The notes beneath the pieces were generated by a model, which saw nothing but the letters and a program-made list of their open reading frames with translations, was not told the DNA's origin and ran no database searches. Shown piece by piece: positions 23,191 through 36,700 of a DNA stretch of 64,000 nt (position 1 is the stretch's first letter; the number at the start of each line of letters is the position of its first letter). The stretch covers positions 2,533,836 to 2,597,835 of the forward strand of contig OZ007511.1 in assembly GCA_963931865.1 (NCBI GenBank), in the 5' to 3' direction. This DNA is from Axinella damicornis. Its lineage: Eukaryota > Porifera > Demospongiae > Axinellida > Axinellidae. The position numbers were made by a program, and so were the translations under genes.

Positions 23191-23766
23191 TCCTCGTTGA
23201 GCTAGACCATTCTCTCGCCATGTAGGAAGTTGTGGGTGGAGCGAACTTCTTCATGAGTATTCATAACTAGAACACTTTCATTGAGCATGGCTTGCATTGC
23301 TAGTACATGGCTATAGCAAATGCAAGACCCTCTCTCACATTTTGGTTCACTCTGCCTCAACTTGCGTGGCAAGAGAACGGTAGACTAGGAAGTAATTTGT
23401 ACGACTAATTGAGAATGACAGAATGTCATCACTAGCTGTACACAGCACAAATCACTGTATCAGAGAATATCTTTGTTCAAACGCACTACATGCATGCTAT
23501 CACACCTCTCTCCTCCTCACAGCCAACCTGCTGTACAAGGCTGCTCTGCAAGAGGTGGTGGCCATGCAGGAGAGTAGTGGGTCTTCTGACGACGAAGCAG
23601 AGAAGCACACAGGCTACCACAACAATCTAAATGCACCACATCCCTACCAGCTTGCACTTGGCATCCTCTGCATACAGAAGGTATTGCACATGTTCAATGT
23701 TGTGCGTGGAGGATGAGGGGTGTATTGTTGTGAGGTCCAAGACACTGTATGAACCGCGAGTACTAG

Positions 23767-23876
23767 CCTCGAGCCCAGGCACCTGGGTCCTCGAACCCAG
23801 GTGCCTGGGTCCTCGAACCCAGGCGCCTGGGTCCTTGAACCCAGGTGCCTGGGTTCGAGGACCCAGGCGCCTGGGT
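23767..23876. repeat. 22-bp palindromic minisatellite (cctgggtcctcgaacccagg)
   Basis: About five units of an inverted motif gaacccaggtgcctgggtcc; the last units switch orientation. Confidence 0.85.
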
Positions 23877-24440
23877 TTGAAGCTAGGTGAATACCTACGC
23901 TCGTAATACGTAGCAGTGGCCTTTCTAGACTGAGTATCACAATAAATTTATGAACCAATCAGTATGAATTTCTATACTAGCCATGAATCCTAAAGTTGAC
24001 CAAAACATTTAAATCATTGTGCACTCCTGAAGACAACATTTAGGATGAGATGCAAATTACTCCTCATGACTTGTGCATGATAAAGGACACAGGACACACG
24101 GGTTCATGTAGGTCACACACCAGCCTGAAGACCATAGTACTTGGGTTCCCTGAACATTATAGCTGCTGTCTGTCTTGGTGTTGCTATCCTTCATCACAAA
24201 CCAAAGCTATTGGATATTGATGGTTTTTACCAATGGGGACTTGGTAGCCATGAATGCAATAATCTCTTGTGTAGGTCTGCATTTTGCAAGTATCAAGAGA
24301 TGTATTGTTGAGAAAAAATCAATAATAATTCTTTTCAATCTCCATCTCCTCAGATTGTGCATGCATCTTTCTACCTTGTTGCACAATGTATAATTATGCT
24401 AGTATGTGTGTGGAAAGAGGAGCCAATATCCTTCCTCACC

Positions 24441-24658
24441 CTTACCCACTTCATGCGCTTGTATCCCTCACACTTACCCACTTCATGCGCTTGTATCCCT
24501 CACACTTACCCACTTCATGCACTTGTATCCCTCACCCTTACCCACTTCATGCGCTTGTATCCCTCACACTTACCCACTTCATGCGCTTGTATCCCTCACA
24601 CTTGCCCACTTCATGCGCTTGTATCCCTCACACTTACCCACTTCATGCACTTGTATCC
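24441..24658. repeat. 32-bp minisatellite, open in all three plus frames
   Basis: Seven copies of cttacccacttcatgcgctt plus 12 bp. The 32-bp period is not a multiple of three, so each frame cycles through the same peptide every 96 nt; this explains three long overlapping ORFs and argues against coding. Confidence 0.9.
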
Positions 24659-24845
24659 TGGGTTTCAAATTTCACCTGTTATCTGTCCCAAGATCGACCA
24701 TCGTTACATCTGGTGCACACCTATCCCGACCTCATACTGCTTTCAACCCCTATAGTATATCCTTTTGGTGATACTGTTGGTTGCTTGTGTACATCCTTGC
24801 CAGGTATATATGAGCAGCTTTGCAAGACACTATCACTATGCAAAG

Positions 24846-24851
24846 TTTATT
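24846..24851 (-). terminator. Candidate polyadenylation signal of gene A
   Basis: AATAAA on the minus strand, about 165 nt downstream of the gene A stop codon. It is the first canonical hexamer I noticed after the stop. The distance is normal for a short 3' UTR; transcript ends would be needed to confirm. Confidence 0.45.
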
Positions 24852-25013
24852 ATTACACACTCCTGAACACACAAGAATTCTGTGCATGTAAAACAAAATC
24901 GATACCCATGGCTACAAAACAACAGCTCTTTAGCTACAAGACTGAGTCAATGTACTATCTACTTCTATTTGCACTCTTAAGTGCTAATTAGATACGGAAG
25001 TAGTCAGGATAAG

Positions 25014-27795
25014 TTAGACAGGTGTGATGGTGGGCGTCGGGGTAGAGCACGTTGAACTAACAAAATGGCCGAATGCAAAGTCTGTGCCGTACAGGTCATC
25101 TATTATGTAATCAGTGTATTCACCCTGGAGCACAGGATCGTTCGGGTTATCAACTTCATCAATTGGACCTCCCTGCCCATTTCCAACGTATAGACACTGC
25201 CTCTCATCGAACTCCCAGGTCAGGGGATAAAGGAACCCCACAAATTGCCTCTGCTGGTCAGGATAGTTGACAGTGATTGTGTAGGTGTCACTCCGCACAG
25301 TTCCATCAATGGTCTCGTTATAGCGGACCACGTCAATTGGGATATTCCAGAATTGACCTGTGTATAGATAAGAACACAATACAATGTCATGCCTCTCTGT
25401 TTACTTCTTGTCCAGGTGTGTGCAGACATATTGCATGCTTGGATATGAGCGTATACCTCTGTCAACGTGGCAGAGGGGGGGGGGGGGATAGGACAATGTC
25501 ATGTGCACTGTCATTTTCTAATGCAAATTCATTCCATGGGAGAATGCTGCTTATGGTTTGTGCTTTCAATTCAACCATCCCCAATGGGTATCTTCCTCCA
25601 TGATAGGCTGTCAGTGAATTATTAATATGCCACTAACATTACTATGTGACTGTGTAGGAACAGCTATGTTTGTGACCATGCAACCTGCAAATGCAGACTC
25701 TCCATGTGTTTAGCATCAGGTACGAAAGTCAATGGAGCAATACAGTGCACCCCAGTAAAACTATAGTGCATCCCAGTAAACTATAGTGCACCCCAGTAAA
25801 ACTATAGTGCACCCCAGTAAAACTACAGTGCACCCCAGTTAGGGTTGTACCACATATTATATGGAATATTAGGTGTATATACCACATGTGACCTAGCCTC
25901 GTTCCCAGGCCGTTTTGGGAGGGAGAAACGGCCTGGCAACTTCCACGAGTTCAAACTGTTACTTCCACTGCCAGAGAGTTGGAAGAACCAATCAGATTTC
26001 AGATCGCTGTCACATAACAACAGCAATAGTTGATCGCTCAATCGCGCTAGTGTAGGTGTTCTGCACATCGACTTTTGTTCGTTCGTCTTCTGCTTGCCTT
26101 CTGTCGCAGAACCTGCGCAAACAGTTGTTTCCACGAGCAGGAAAGGACTGTTCTAAGCCGGTGAAAATATCAGAAGTATCATGTGGACTTCACTGCTTGA
26201 ATGAGGTATGCAATTGCTGTGACGTTACGTCCGTATACAGTTTGAACTCGCGGAAGTTGCCAGGCCGTTTCTTCCTCCCAAAACGGCCTGGGAACGAGGC
26301 TACATGTGACCTTGTCCTACACCCTGGTACCGTAGTCTCTCAAAAATACGCCCATGGGTGATGAATTTAGAATCTGCTCAAAGAGGGGGGGGGGGGGGGG
26401 GGGGGGGCTTATTTTCGAGGACCCTTCTCCCGTAAATAGGCCCATCCTTGACTTGAAAGTAGGCCCACCCTACTTGAAAGTATAGGCCCACCCAAGTACA
26501 TGCAAATAACATGCAAATATACGAGAGCCATACTGCAACAGTCATTCTATCAAGGCTTTACTACAGCTACTACTTCCGGAGTTTCTTAGTGAGCAGGAAC
26601 AATCTCCGTGTGAGTAGCTGCAAGAACAGGAAACAAGACACAGCAGGAGTGCTTGAATGACGTGGAGCGCAGACCATCTTCGGGACTTGCTGCTTCCGAG
26701 AGAAATCCGTAGTCTGCTAGTGATACGCTAGGCGATTGCACACACGAAGACACAAACATGCAATGCACAGCGCGTGCACTGTCTCATGTCATGCACTCAT
26801 GCACAGCTGATTATGCAATGTGATACAACATAATGAAATTCATTGTAATTAGTACAGGTTGCCAGCCTTCATTTCTTAGTCCCACCTTTGACAGTACTTC
26901 TTCTGAAGCTATTCAAGTGCTTTCCTGTTCGAGCTAATAGGGTGGGTGGGTGAGCTAATAGGGTGGGTGGGTGGGCGTACTTTCGAGTAATAAATGACCT
27001 TTTGCAACAACTTGTCCCGAAAAAGGAGGGTGGGCGTATTTTCGAGGGTGGGCATATTTTCAAGAGACTACGGTACTCCTTAAGATGGCACATACCCCTT
27101 TACGTTAGGTTACCTTTAACCGTCGGGGCCCCCGACGGTTAAAGGTAACCTAACATAAAGGGGTATGTGCCACCTTAATAAGAATGTTCTGTCTTGAACT
27201 ACCATATTTAATTCATTGCCGGGCTCACCCAGGATCCCATGGGATGTCTCCTGCAGGTTGAATCCACGAGCAATGACAAATCGAATCATTGGAGCCTGAA
27301 AGGTCGTACCATTATATTCGAAAGTACCATTCTGGCAGAAGACCCACATGACCAGGTCATGGTCAACACAGTTGGGCACAGCAATACGGACACGGTTTGG
27401 GTATCTGCGGACAGAAATTCCTGCCATCCTGTATGTCGTATTTATCTCCACACCATCCACAAACGCTCTGCAGCCATCAAGTTCAGCACGAATGTTGTGA
27501 CACTGGTTGATATCGTCCACAGCTCGGACACCAATCCTGTTAATAATGTTAATTTCATCTTCACCTCTGGCGGTCACATTAATATAATGGGCGTTGACGG
27601 AGACACATGCATCGCTAACAAGATTGAAATTCCTATCAGCCTGTCCATGGACCTCATAGCAGAGGGACACACGCTCATCATCACTGAGTCCCAATAGCAT
27701 CCTGGTACTATTTCCTACGTTCAGAGGTACGGTCATGAGTGGGTCACCAGTCACTGTGTCATTCACACGGAGTGTTGGTGGTATTGGTGGTGGCA
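25014..27795 (-). CDS. Gene A C-terminal region: ITI heavy-chain C-terminus-like (two exons, stop codon)
   Basis: Exons 27229-27795 (567 nt) and 25014-25357 (344 nt with TAA). The region begins with a Pro-rich linker (VPPPIPP). Across the splice the protein reads SHGILGQFW, and later CLYVGNGQGGPID and EYTDYIIDDL. These match, in order and spacing, the HGLLGQF, CWxxHNxGxGLIDG and YxDYIV landmarks of ITI heavy-chain C-terminal domains, as I know that family. An upstream Cys-rich stretch (CHNIRAELDGC, VPNCVDHDLVMWVFC) resembles a VWD-like fold. The sponge-specific Wreath domain of aggregation factors is another possible assignment; only a profile search would decide. The tail is Thr/Pro-rich with no membrane anchor. 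A palindromic element (27084-27174) and two larger elements lie in the intron. Confidence 0.78.
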
Positions 27796-30700
27796 CTGTT
27801 GGTATGGTAAGGGGAGATAAGCACAAATAGTACAGTAACAACTATATGGAGTCATAACAATGGTAGCCAGAGTAAACACTCACCATCCAAAATAGTAGTA
27901 GTAGCATCTGAAGGATCAATCACTGTATTCGGAGGTACAGCTTCACCAGGGCAGAAGGTTACAACTACCATGAAGTCTTCAGGGGCTTCTGCTCTGTTCG
28001 TGTCACGTAAGATGTCCACTGTGAAACACTGACGACGATCATTATTCCCAAATGGACCCAAGCGCTGGTTGGTTATTCCCGTGTAATCCTGACCAGCTGT
28101 AAGACAAAGGACAACAACTTGTCATCACAACACCAATGCAGTACTGTTCTTTGGAATAGAAAGCTAAGATGAGACATGCATGTTATGATAATTATCTCTT
28201 ACCTTCAGCAGTCCCATCCACGGTGGAGACACACACAAAGAAGTTAGTACGATTTATGACAGCACTCATGTCAGGTTCAGTGACAACTACACAGTATTCC
28301 ACTGTGTCATTCACGCCTTCTGTCACATTAACACGCCGTGGTGGCTCAATCCCAATCGTTACACCTGTAAAGAATAGATAAGATGATGTTTGCTCTCTGT
28401 GTAGAAATACCTCACTCTGTGTAGATGATAAACCTTACACTCAAAGTGTGTTATACACATATGATGTCAATGCCTTATGAAGTGTGGTTGCATCTTTGAG
28501 TTCGGGTCTATCCCACATCCTCTCGTTTATGGTAAAGATAGTTTGCTCAAAGCCAATCACCACACATTGATCATGAAGTGGGTTCAGGTGCATTAGTTGC
28601 AAGGTTCTTTCAGAGTCTCACTGAAATGCAGGTTCTCAGACGTGATGCCACCAGCCCAGATAGTGGCCTATGTCACAGCTGATGGCAATTGCAGGGAGTC
28701 CAGTTGCAACACCTATTGCTGTCATTGTCATCAACTGTAATTTCGGCCATACCTGGTTGATAGCATTCCAGCACCTCCTCTCCAGGCTGTAGAAAACAGC
28801 TAACTGATGTAAGGTGGCTTAGTTGTACAATCCTTGTAGCTATGGTTACCTACTATTGAAAATCAGTTGTTGTGTGAATGTGCACAATTACTACCACGTC
28901 ACTACTAAACTCACGGTCATCATCTTCAATTGTGACTGTGGCCAGATTTGGGTTGATGTCCACACGTTCCAGTGTCTGCCCAAGAGGTGGTGCAAGATCA
29001 AGGAAAAAGTTCTCAGAATTTTCTCGAATCATATCATTTGTGATCCCCACAGCGAAGCACTCCCTTCGTCGTGCGTCTGAGAATGGACCCACAACTTGAT
29101 TGGTGATGGCTGTGTAGTCACTGTTGTCTAGAGGTGAAGAGAACGGCTAAGTAACATCACAACTACAGACATCAATATTCATAACACATATATTTGGTGT
29201 GTGTGTCTGAAGAATGCAATCTGGCCACTTCTGAGTGAGGCCATGGAATGGCCGTTTGACGTCTCAGCCAGCACCCTGTGTGATTCCAAAGTCCTTGAGC
29301 AGGAATAACGTATGGCAGCTGTGTAGTACGAGGCGACATGACATGATAATTCTGAAGAATGTGAGCCAAGCCCACAGGTGCAAAGCTCGCTTACGCCAGC
29401 TATTTTGTATGATGGTCAGTGCAGCTCAGCATAAACTATCGTACTGCACTGTCACAGCAAATCCACACATGCATACCAAGAGTGGGTGGTTCGTGACACT
29501 TGGGTCTGCACCCATGCTCAGCTAGGAGCTCGAGCATACGCAGTGACGACTGGAGCAATGTCTTTTCAAAAGCAGTTTGCCCACGCTCAATTAAGTCCTT
29601 TCTATCCTTGATGTCATGGACATGAGAAAAGACACCAGGCCCTGTGTTCTTTTGTGCAACTGAAAGTGGCATGTGGACCGGCTATTAAAGGCTTGTAAGT
29701 TTATATATTGTGTGTCTGTTCTATCCCAAACACACAGAGTGTACTGAATCTGTCATTACCCGCAACCACAATCTTTTAACCTTGTATTCAATTCCTGATA
29801 CACGATATATCTCATAGAGTACTACAACAAAATATATACCTGCAGTGCCAGGCCTCGTGCTCACACTCAGTGAGAACATGCGATCCAGTGGTTGAGACAG
29901 GGGGGGCATAGTGACCATCACACACACTTGGAACTGCCCAACATCCTCTCGTTCAACGTAAGATGTCCGCTCAAAGCCAACCACCACACCTTGAGGAAGG
30001 TTGGTGAATCGATCATGAGAATATGCACATGCTCAGACATGTGCCTTCAGCCAGGATGTCACAGCTGATGCAATTAGTGAGTTCAGTAGCAACACCACTA
30101 TTGGACTCACCATCATTGTCAGCAATTGCAACTTTGGCTACATCTGATGCACAGCAAATAACTCACGATCATTATCTCCAATTGTAACGGTAGAATTTGG
30201 AGGAGTGATTGTTGTATTTGGAGGTACAGGTTCACCAGGGCAGAAAGTCACAACTATCATGAATTCTTCATTTTCTTCTGGTACGTTGTCATCTACGATA
30301 GTCACGTCGAAGCACTGAACGCGGTTACTGTTCCCAAATGGTCCCAGAGGCATGTTCGTCACCTGGCCATAGTCATCACCACCTGAAAGTACATTGTGAT
30401 GCAGATTACAATATGGCAGGACTGAAAATCTAATGATGGATATCAAATAGCTTGAGCTAATCAACAATGTTCTTACCATCAGCAGTCCCATCAATAGTGG
30501 AGACACATACAGAGAAGTTGTCACGCTGTATGATGGTAGACATGTTGGGTCCAGTGATCTGCACACAGCATTGCACTGTTTGGTTCACACCTTCTGTCAC
30601 AGTGACACGCAGTGGTGGAACCTTCCCAAGCACAATCACTGTGAAAGAGAGAAGAGTGTCTCACTTCATGTGGAGTAAGCAATCAATCTTTGGCTGACAG

Positions 30701-33700
30701 ATATTATCAGGTACATGCCCAAGCACTAAACTGCAGGGGTGTGACATTGAGGTTCAACGTCAGCCCTACTGAAGCCTGCAGTCAATGTTTCATGTCTCTC
30801 CAATACGTGACTGCAGAGCTATAAACTCCAATAGTATATGTCCGAAATCGTAACGTGTATATAGCCTTAACTAAAGTATTTACCGTCATCATCCTCGATT
30901 GTGACAGTTGCCAAGTCAGGGTCCACTGTCACACGAGTACCAAGCCTAGCTCGGTCAACAGGTGCCAGTGTCAAGCTGGCAGTGAAGTCTTCATTGTTCT
31001 CTGGGATTACGTCGTCCACAATAGACACATTAAAGGAGAGTCGGCGGACAGTGTTACTGAATGGGCCCAACAAAAAGTCAGCGAGGGCACCGTAGTCACT
31101 AGGAGCTATGGATAGATGGATTGTGTGTGATTGAGTGTTGCATGTTGTCATGGTGAGTAGGTGTGAAGTACGAAGTGAACACAATTTCATGCAGTGATTA
31201 TGCATACGTACATAGCCACCATATAGCACCAAATTTACAAGGGACAAAATTTTTGTGGATTGGCCTTTACGAAATTTAGTGGAGATAAATGTCATAGATT
31301 GAGGATTCTGGTTAGCCACGTCCATTGTGATGTGGTTACCATGTGAGCAACCATACCAGTAGTGCAAGGACACACCCTGCTTGTTGTCAAATGTTGTAAA
31401 TGTTGTGGCAGGTGTTGAAACAGGTGGCCTACTGAGATGGCTACCAGATGGTTCCACATCTACAAACATAGATGGAATGCAGCTATCAGGGAACAGTTAC
31501 CTTGCAAGAGAGAACCTGGGAACCGCCGATCCGGAAGTTTTGCATCTGACGTTGAATTATCAGTCGAGAGCCATCTTGATTTTCAAACAAAGTGTTAAGT
31601 TCACTTGTTTGGTCACACCCTGGGTGTGGCACTAGCTAATGAAATAAATTTGCGAGAATAATTTTCGTGGTGGGAGACAAATCTGTGAAAACACGAAAAT
31701 TGTGAACCTTGAAATTTGGGTGCTTTACGGTATAATTATAGTCAAGTGACTCAGTGGCAGAGAAGTGTGTATGGATATGTAAATCAATCTCCAGACATGT
31801 TGACAAACCTCCAGCTGTTGCCGTTCCATCGTTAGTGTTCACAAGTAAGGAAAAGGAAGTTTCAATTGGGTCTGTTCCAGGAGGTACTGAGATAGCAACA
31901 GTCAATTGGGCTACTCCAGCACTCTCAAAGACGGTCACAGATGTGTCAACAAAACCCACTGTGATCTCTGTAAAGTGAACAATGTTATACCTAGTTACTG
32001 AACTGCAGATATGCAAAGCATTCACCATGCAGGTAGCGTAAACCACCAATTATCGTCACCTGAATTTGCATTATTTGCAGCATCGTCTAGGAACGGTTCC
32101 AGGACACCAAACTTGCAACCGACGTATAGACCGTCACGCCCTCTATTAGCCCTACCACCTTTAAAGCTGTTACGTATTTCCGGCTTTTAGCGGTGCACTA
32201 GCTAATGCAACCTCACACAAATCAATTATCGGCACCCTGTACGTATTATCGTCACTGCCTAGTACTCCCATAGATAATCCTGGGTCAATTATCGGCACAT
32301 GCTGATAGCATCGACTCACCTCCATCCCCTGAAGGCCACAAAAATCCACCATAAATCCCCCAGGTTCATGACCATTCTATCTATCACCCAGTGAAAAAAA
32401 ACCCACCAAAGCATGCAACCCCTTCATGTATGAATAAAATTCGTTCATCACACTACACAGTAAAAGCAAAACAATTCTCTTTCTTCCACATCCAGTACTT
32501 GGCACATTTGTGGAGCCATCTCTTGCACACGCACTCCACCCATTCTGATCCAGCACAGTCATGCTAGTCGTCCTCAAAAGTCTGAACCAGTCGCGGGAGA
32601 GGATCCAAGGTCGTGGTCTCCCCCTACCCTACTTTTGATTAGACATGAACAGCCCTACAACATAAAATGGCTAAAAGGACAGTAAATAACACCCAGTTAC
32701 AACGTTTTAAACAAAGACAAACCTTCTGCAAAGCTTTAGTCTTGTAAACAGCTTGTGCGACGATGACGTAGGGCGAACGGAATCCGTATTTACGCCGTGT
32801 ACTCTCCGTTTACTAAGCGCCGATAATTGGTATGCCGGGTGCCGATAATAAAGTCATGCCGATAATTGATGGTTTACGCTACCGTGCCATCATCAGCAAT
32901 GTCAAGAACATGGCAACTGAAATGCACACAATGTCACATACATCAGGGCTGTCAAGTTATGGGTATGCAAATGGTAAAATGTAACCATGTAAAACACACC
33001 TTCGTCTACATCTAAAAGGTGGTGTTGTAACATAAATCAGTTACTTTTCCGGTGGTCTTTGTAGCATTCCCAGGTTACCTTGGCTTCTGATGATGGTTCA
33101 AAGGCTCTTCACTGGCCATTTTTTAACAGTCAGAATGCTGGCCAATTAGACACAGGAACTTCTGTTCTGAAATCGATCTTGTTCTTGTATAGAGTGTCTA
33201 GCTTTTGCGATAGTGCACATGGAGCTACTACTGGAGTCTCATTCCTATGTCGCAAGACATGCCTGGGCCTCAAATTACTTGAAGGAACAGCTCCCTCACC
33301 TGAGTTGTCCAGATATTAAGTTTCGTTTGCGTGTGAGCGTGAGAAAAGGGACGAATGTGTGGGACTTGACAGGCCTGTATACATACATGTACCGGTATTT
33401 CTAACAGTAGGCACATGGTATCAGGACTTACACTTATCTACTTCCCTATAGTGTAGAGACTGGTTAATAGGCGCAATAAGTGCATACTTCCTTCCTGATT
33501 AATTAATGCCTAAAAATGCTGATGTGTCGATTTGTGTTCGCAAGGCACACACTGTGGCTAAATTGATGTGGCCATCGTTTCTGTCCTCGCGTTTAAGTTG
33601 AAGAATCTCATGCAGTAGGGGACCATACTCCCTTGTAGATATGGTGACATCGCACAATACTCTTGTGCAGACACATAGCATCTTCGTGAGCTTACCATGA

Positions 33701-36700
33701 CCAGGTTCCCTGGCCGCTAATAAGCGCATACTCATAATAAGCGCATACTTTCTTGGTGCTGCATGCGATAAACGCATGCGCCTATTAACCAGTCTCTACG
33801 GTAGTAATAATAATATATCTACATAGCTATTGTACCATCTTCATCCTGGATTGTGACAGTTGCTAAATCAGGTTGCACTGTCACACGAGTACCAAGCCTA
33901 GCTCGGTCAGCAGGTGACAGTGTCAAGCTGGCAGTGAAGGTTTCATCGTCCTCTGGGATCATGTCATCCACAACAGACACATTAAAGGAGAGTTGGCGCA
34001 CACTGTCACTGAATGGGCCCAGAGAAAAGTCTGTGAGGCCACCATAGTCACCAGGAGCTATGGATAGATAGATTGTGTGTGTGATTGCATGTACGTGTGT
34101 GAAGGTGCGAGTATTGTGTGTTGTGGATAAATGAGTGAGTTTTGAACAAATATATCATGGATTCGGTACAGTCTATAGAGCGGACATGCAATATAATTAT
34201 GCTAATACAAACTTTCAAAATTTCAGCTTTATGACAACTTAACATTCATTTTCAAGTGTTTTCCTGGCCAAGAAGACTTCCAGTATCACTAAAAAGCATC
34301 GCGAAAGTACCGCACCAGAAAGTCGCCAAACTGCCAAAATCGGTTTTCTTCTTCTTTCTTCAGATGGGCTAGTTCTGACTCCCTCACGAGCTTTTGCACA
34401 AAACAGCAGCATTTTACACTGAGCAGTGCGCAACCCCATCACTTCTTCACACCTTCGAAGTCTCACAAGGAAACAGCCCACCCAACAATTATGGCTTCAT
34501 TTGCGATGCCATTTTCTTCATTTGTACGCCTGCGCACAGAGCAACTTTGAACTCAAAATTGTGTATGCGGAGTGAATGCTGTAAAGTATGCTGCTACAAA
34601 AATGTAAAAAACCCAAAATGCATGAAGATGTACGTAGCTACACGTAGGATAGCAGAACAGCAAAAGTAAGGGAACAAGGTAGGGATGATGGCATAAACAG
34701 TTTAGTATACAACCCCATCTTACATATCTTTCCACATAAATGTGACATTGTACTAGGAATATGTATTCGCATCCTGCCTCGCGCGCACCGCATGCATACA
34801 TGTGACCTGACCATGTGCTTACGAGCATAATTCGAGAGTTTGAGAGTGTGGAGCTGTGAAAAGATGTCACTGTTAAACTCCCCATGTAGCTGCTCGAGGT
34901 CCTGCAAGCCCTGAAGGCCCGCCTCTGGCTATGCAAGACTATTGTGAAGTTGCGGTATAAACAGATGTCGACTGCGTTCACTGTTTGATATGTATAGCTG
35001 CTCGAGCTCCGCAAGCCCTGGAGGCACCGCGCTAGTCCACTCTTGTAAATCTTGCACCTCGAGCCCTCACTGCAAATACAACTCAATTGGTCGGCAGGAA
35101 GCCGTCAACATTCCTATCAACATTCCTGAGTGTGACAGGTTCTGGTACGTACGTACGTACGTACGTACGTACGTACGTACATACATGTACGCATATGATG
35201 AGAATAAATCCCCCATTCAGTGCCTCATGCTAATGCGCTCGGCATGTAGGAGGTTGTATACTGAACTGTTTTATGGCATCGTTACTTTTTGCTGTTCTGC
35301 TATCTCATACAATCACAGAGTCGGTAGACTCTGTATGTAGGGATATGACGTACACGCAATACATGCCAATACAAAAAAATCTCTCCAAATCTCAGAAACG
35401 GTACACTTATAAGCCTTTATAACCACATACCGTTCATCTTCGAGTGTTTTCATGACCAACAAGACTCCTCGCATCGCGAAAAACCGTCGCGAAAGTACCT
35501 CACCAGGTACTCGCAAAACGGGCAAATTGTTTTTCTTTCTTTCTTCTTCTTCTTCTTCTTTCTTCAGACAACTTAGCTCAACGTTGCCTCAATCTGTCAC
35601 GATGGTTTTCGCACGAAACAGCAGCATTTTCAACCGAGCAGTGCAACGTCCCATCGCTTTTTCGCTACCTCCAAGTCTTCACCAGGCGGCTGCAGCTGCC
35701 CACTCAATAACTATGGCTTCGTTTGTCACGCCATTTTCACGTTTGTACGCATGCGCACTTAAACGATCACTTAGCAACGATACGTAATTATTACTCAAGA
35801 TCGCTGAATTAGAAACAGTGGGGAAGATGCGTTGACCAATGTGTTGTCAAACGAGGCACTCTTTATAAGACTGAGGTTACTCCCTGTACGCATGATTTAG
35901 CTAAGCTTATATTGCTACCTATGGCTATACTGTATTCTGTGAGCAGGGTGAATGCCTATCTCAACTCTCCACACCCATATGAATGTCCCTACTATAAACT
36001 GCCTATGCCATGGTCTTCAGACAGGGAGAATTCAGTGGCTTTGTCATCCATCTAGGGAACAGTTGACTTGAGATGCCCGGGCCTGATTCTTCAGCCAATG
36101 CTGGAAGTGTAATACCTGAGTAATATTCCAAGGCAAGGATAGCTACTGCCCAAGGTCAGGTGCCTGTGAGGTCACTGACTTCTGCAGCAAACTTCAGCTC
36201 AAACATGCACCTGCTGCCCCAAAAAATTTACATAAACAAGTAATAAAAAACATTAAAAATGTAGCAGGATGTAGGGATACCAGAACGGCAAAAAGTAAGG
36301 AAACAAGAGGGATGATCGAACATAACAGTGAAGTATACACTCACCCCTACATATCTTTTTTCATTGTACATGTATATATGGAAGAAGATCTCTGTAGGGG
36401 TGATTGTATACTTCACTGTTATGTTCGATCATCCCTCTTGTTTCCTTACTTTTTGCCGTTCTGGTATCCCTACATCCTGATACATTTTTAATGTTTTTTA
36501 TTACTTGTTGTAAATAGTATTGAACACAATTTCAGTAGTTATACATAGCTCTAGGGTATAGCCTTGAACCCAGGCGCGGAGGAGGGGGAAAAGAGCACCT
36601 GGTATCCACTGTTTGTGCATGCGCTTAATTATGACATAAAACCACGTGGATTTATGCAGATGACGTTGCAAATTTTCCGAGTGTAAACAATGACGTCTAT

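Larger units (their letters stand above)
13457..25013. other. Intergenic region between gene B start and gene A stop
   Basis: No confident host gene. Holds a truncated Helitron-like copy, (AT)27, a purine-rich tract at 15270-15410, the 5.1-kb TCTGAA structure, a transposase relic and several minisatellites. A diverged direct repeat flanks the 5.1-kb structure (about 15130-15520 and 21050-21340). Confidence 0.6.
25358..27228. other. Last intron of gene A: mobile elements
   Basis: Holds a roughly 21-bp tandem repeat (about 25741-25841), two adjacent TIR elements and a TTAA-flanked palindrome. No coding sequence seen. Confidence 0.6.
31968..33835. other. Gene A intron between domains 17 and 18
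   Basis: Contains TIR elements 32036-32879 and 33449-33803. The rest (32930-33410) is paralogous to 42540-42790 and 43620-44775 in the intron between domains 13 and 14, as expected if domain blocks were duplicated with their introns. Confidence 0.6.

Noticed and set aside
24386..24991. 201-codon ORF with LTHFMRLYPS repeats
   Set aside because: Made by the 32-bp minisatellite, which is open in all three frames; no start context, splice structure or domain.
27239..27697. 152-codon plus-strand ORF
   Set aside because: Exactly opposite the C-terminal exon of gene A, which has splice sites and domain similarity; an antisense shadow.
34553..35086. 177-codon minus-strand ORF
   Set aside because: Lies in repeats within an intron; no recognisable domain, and the frame is not kept in related copies.
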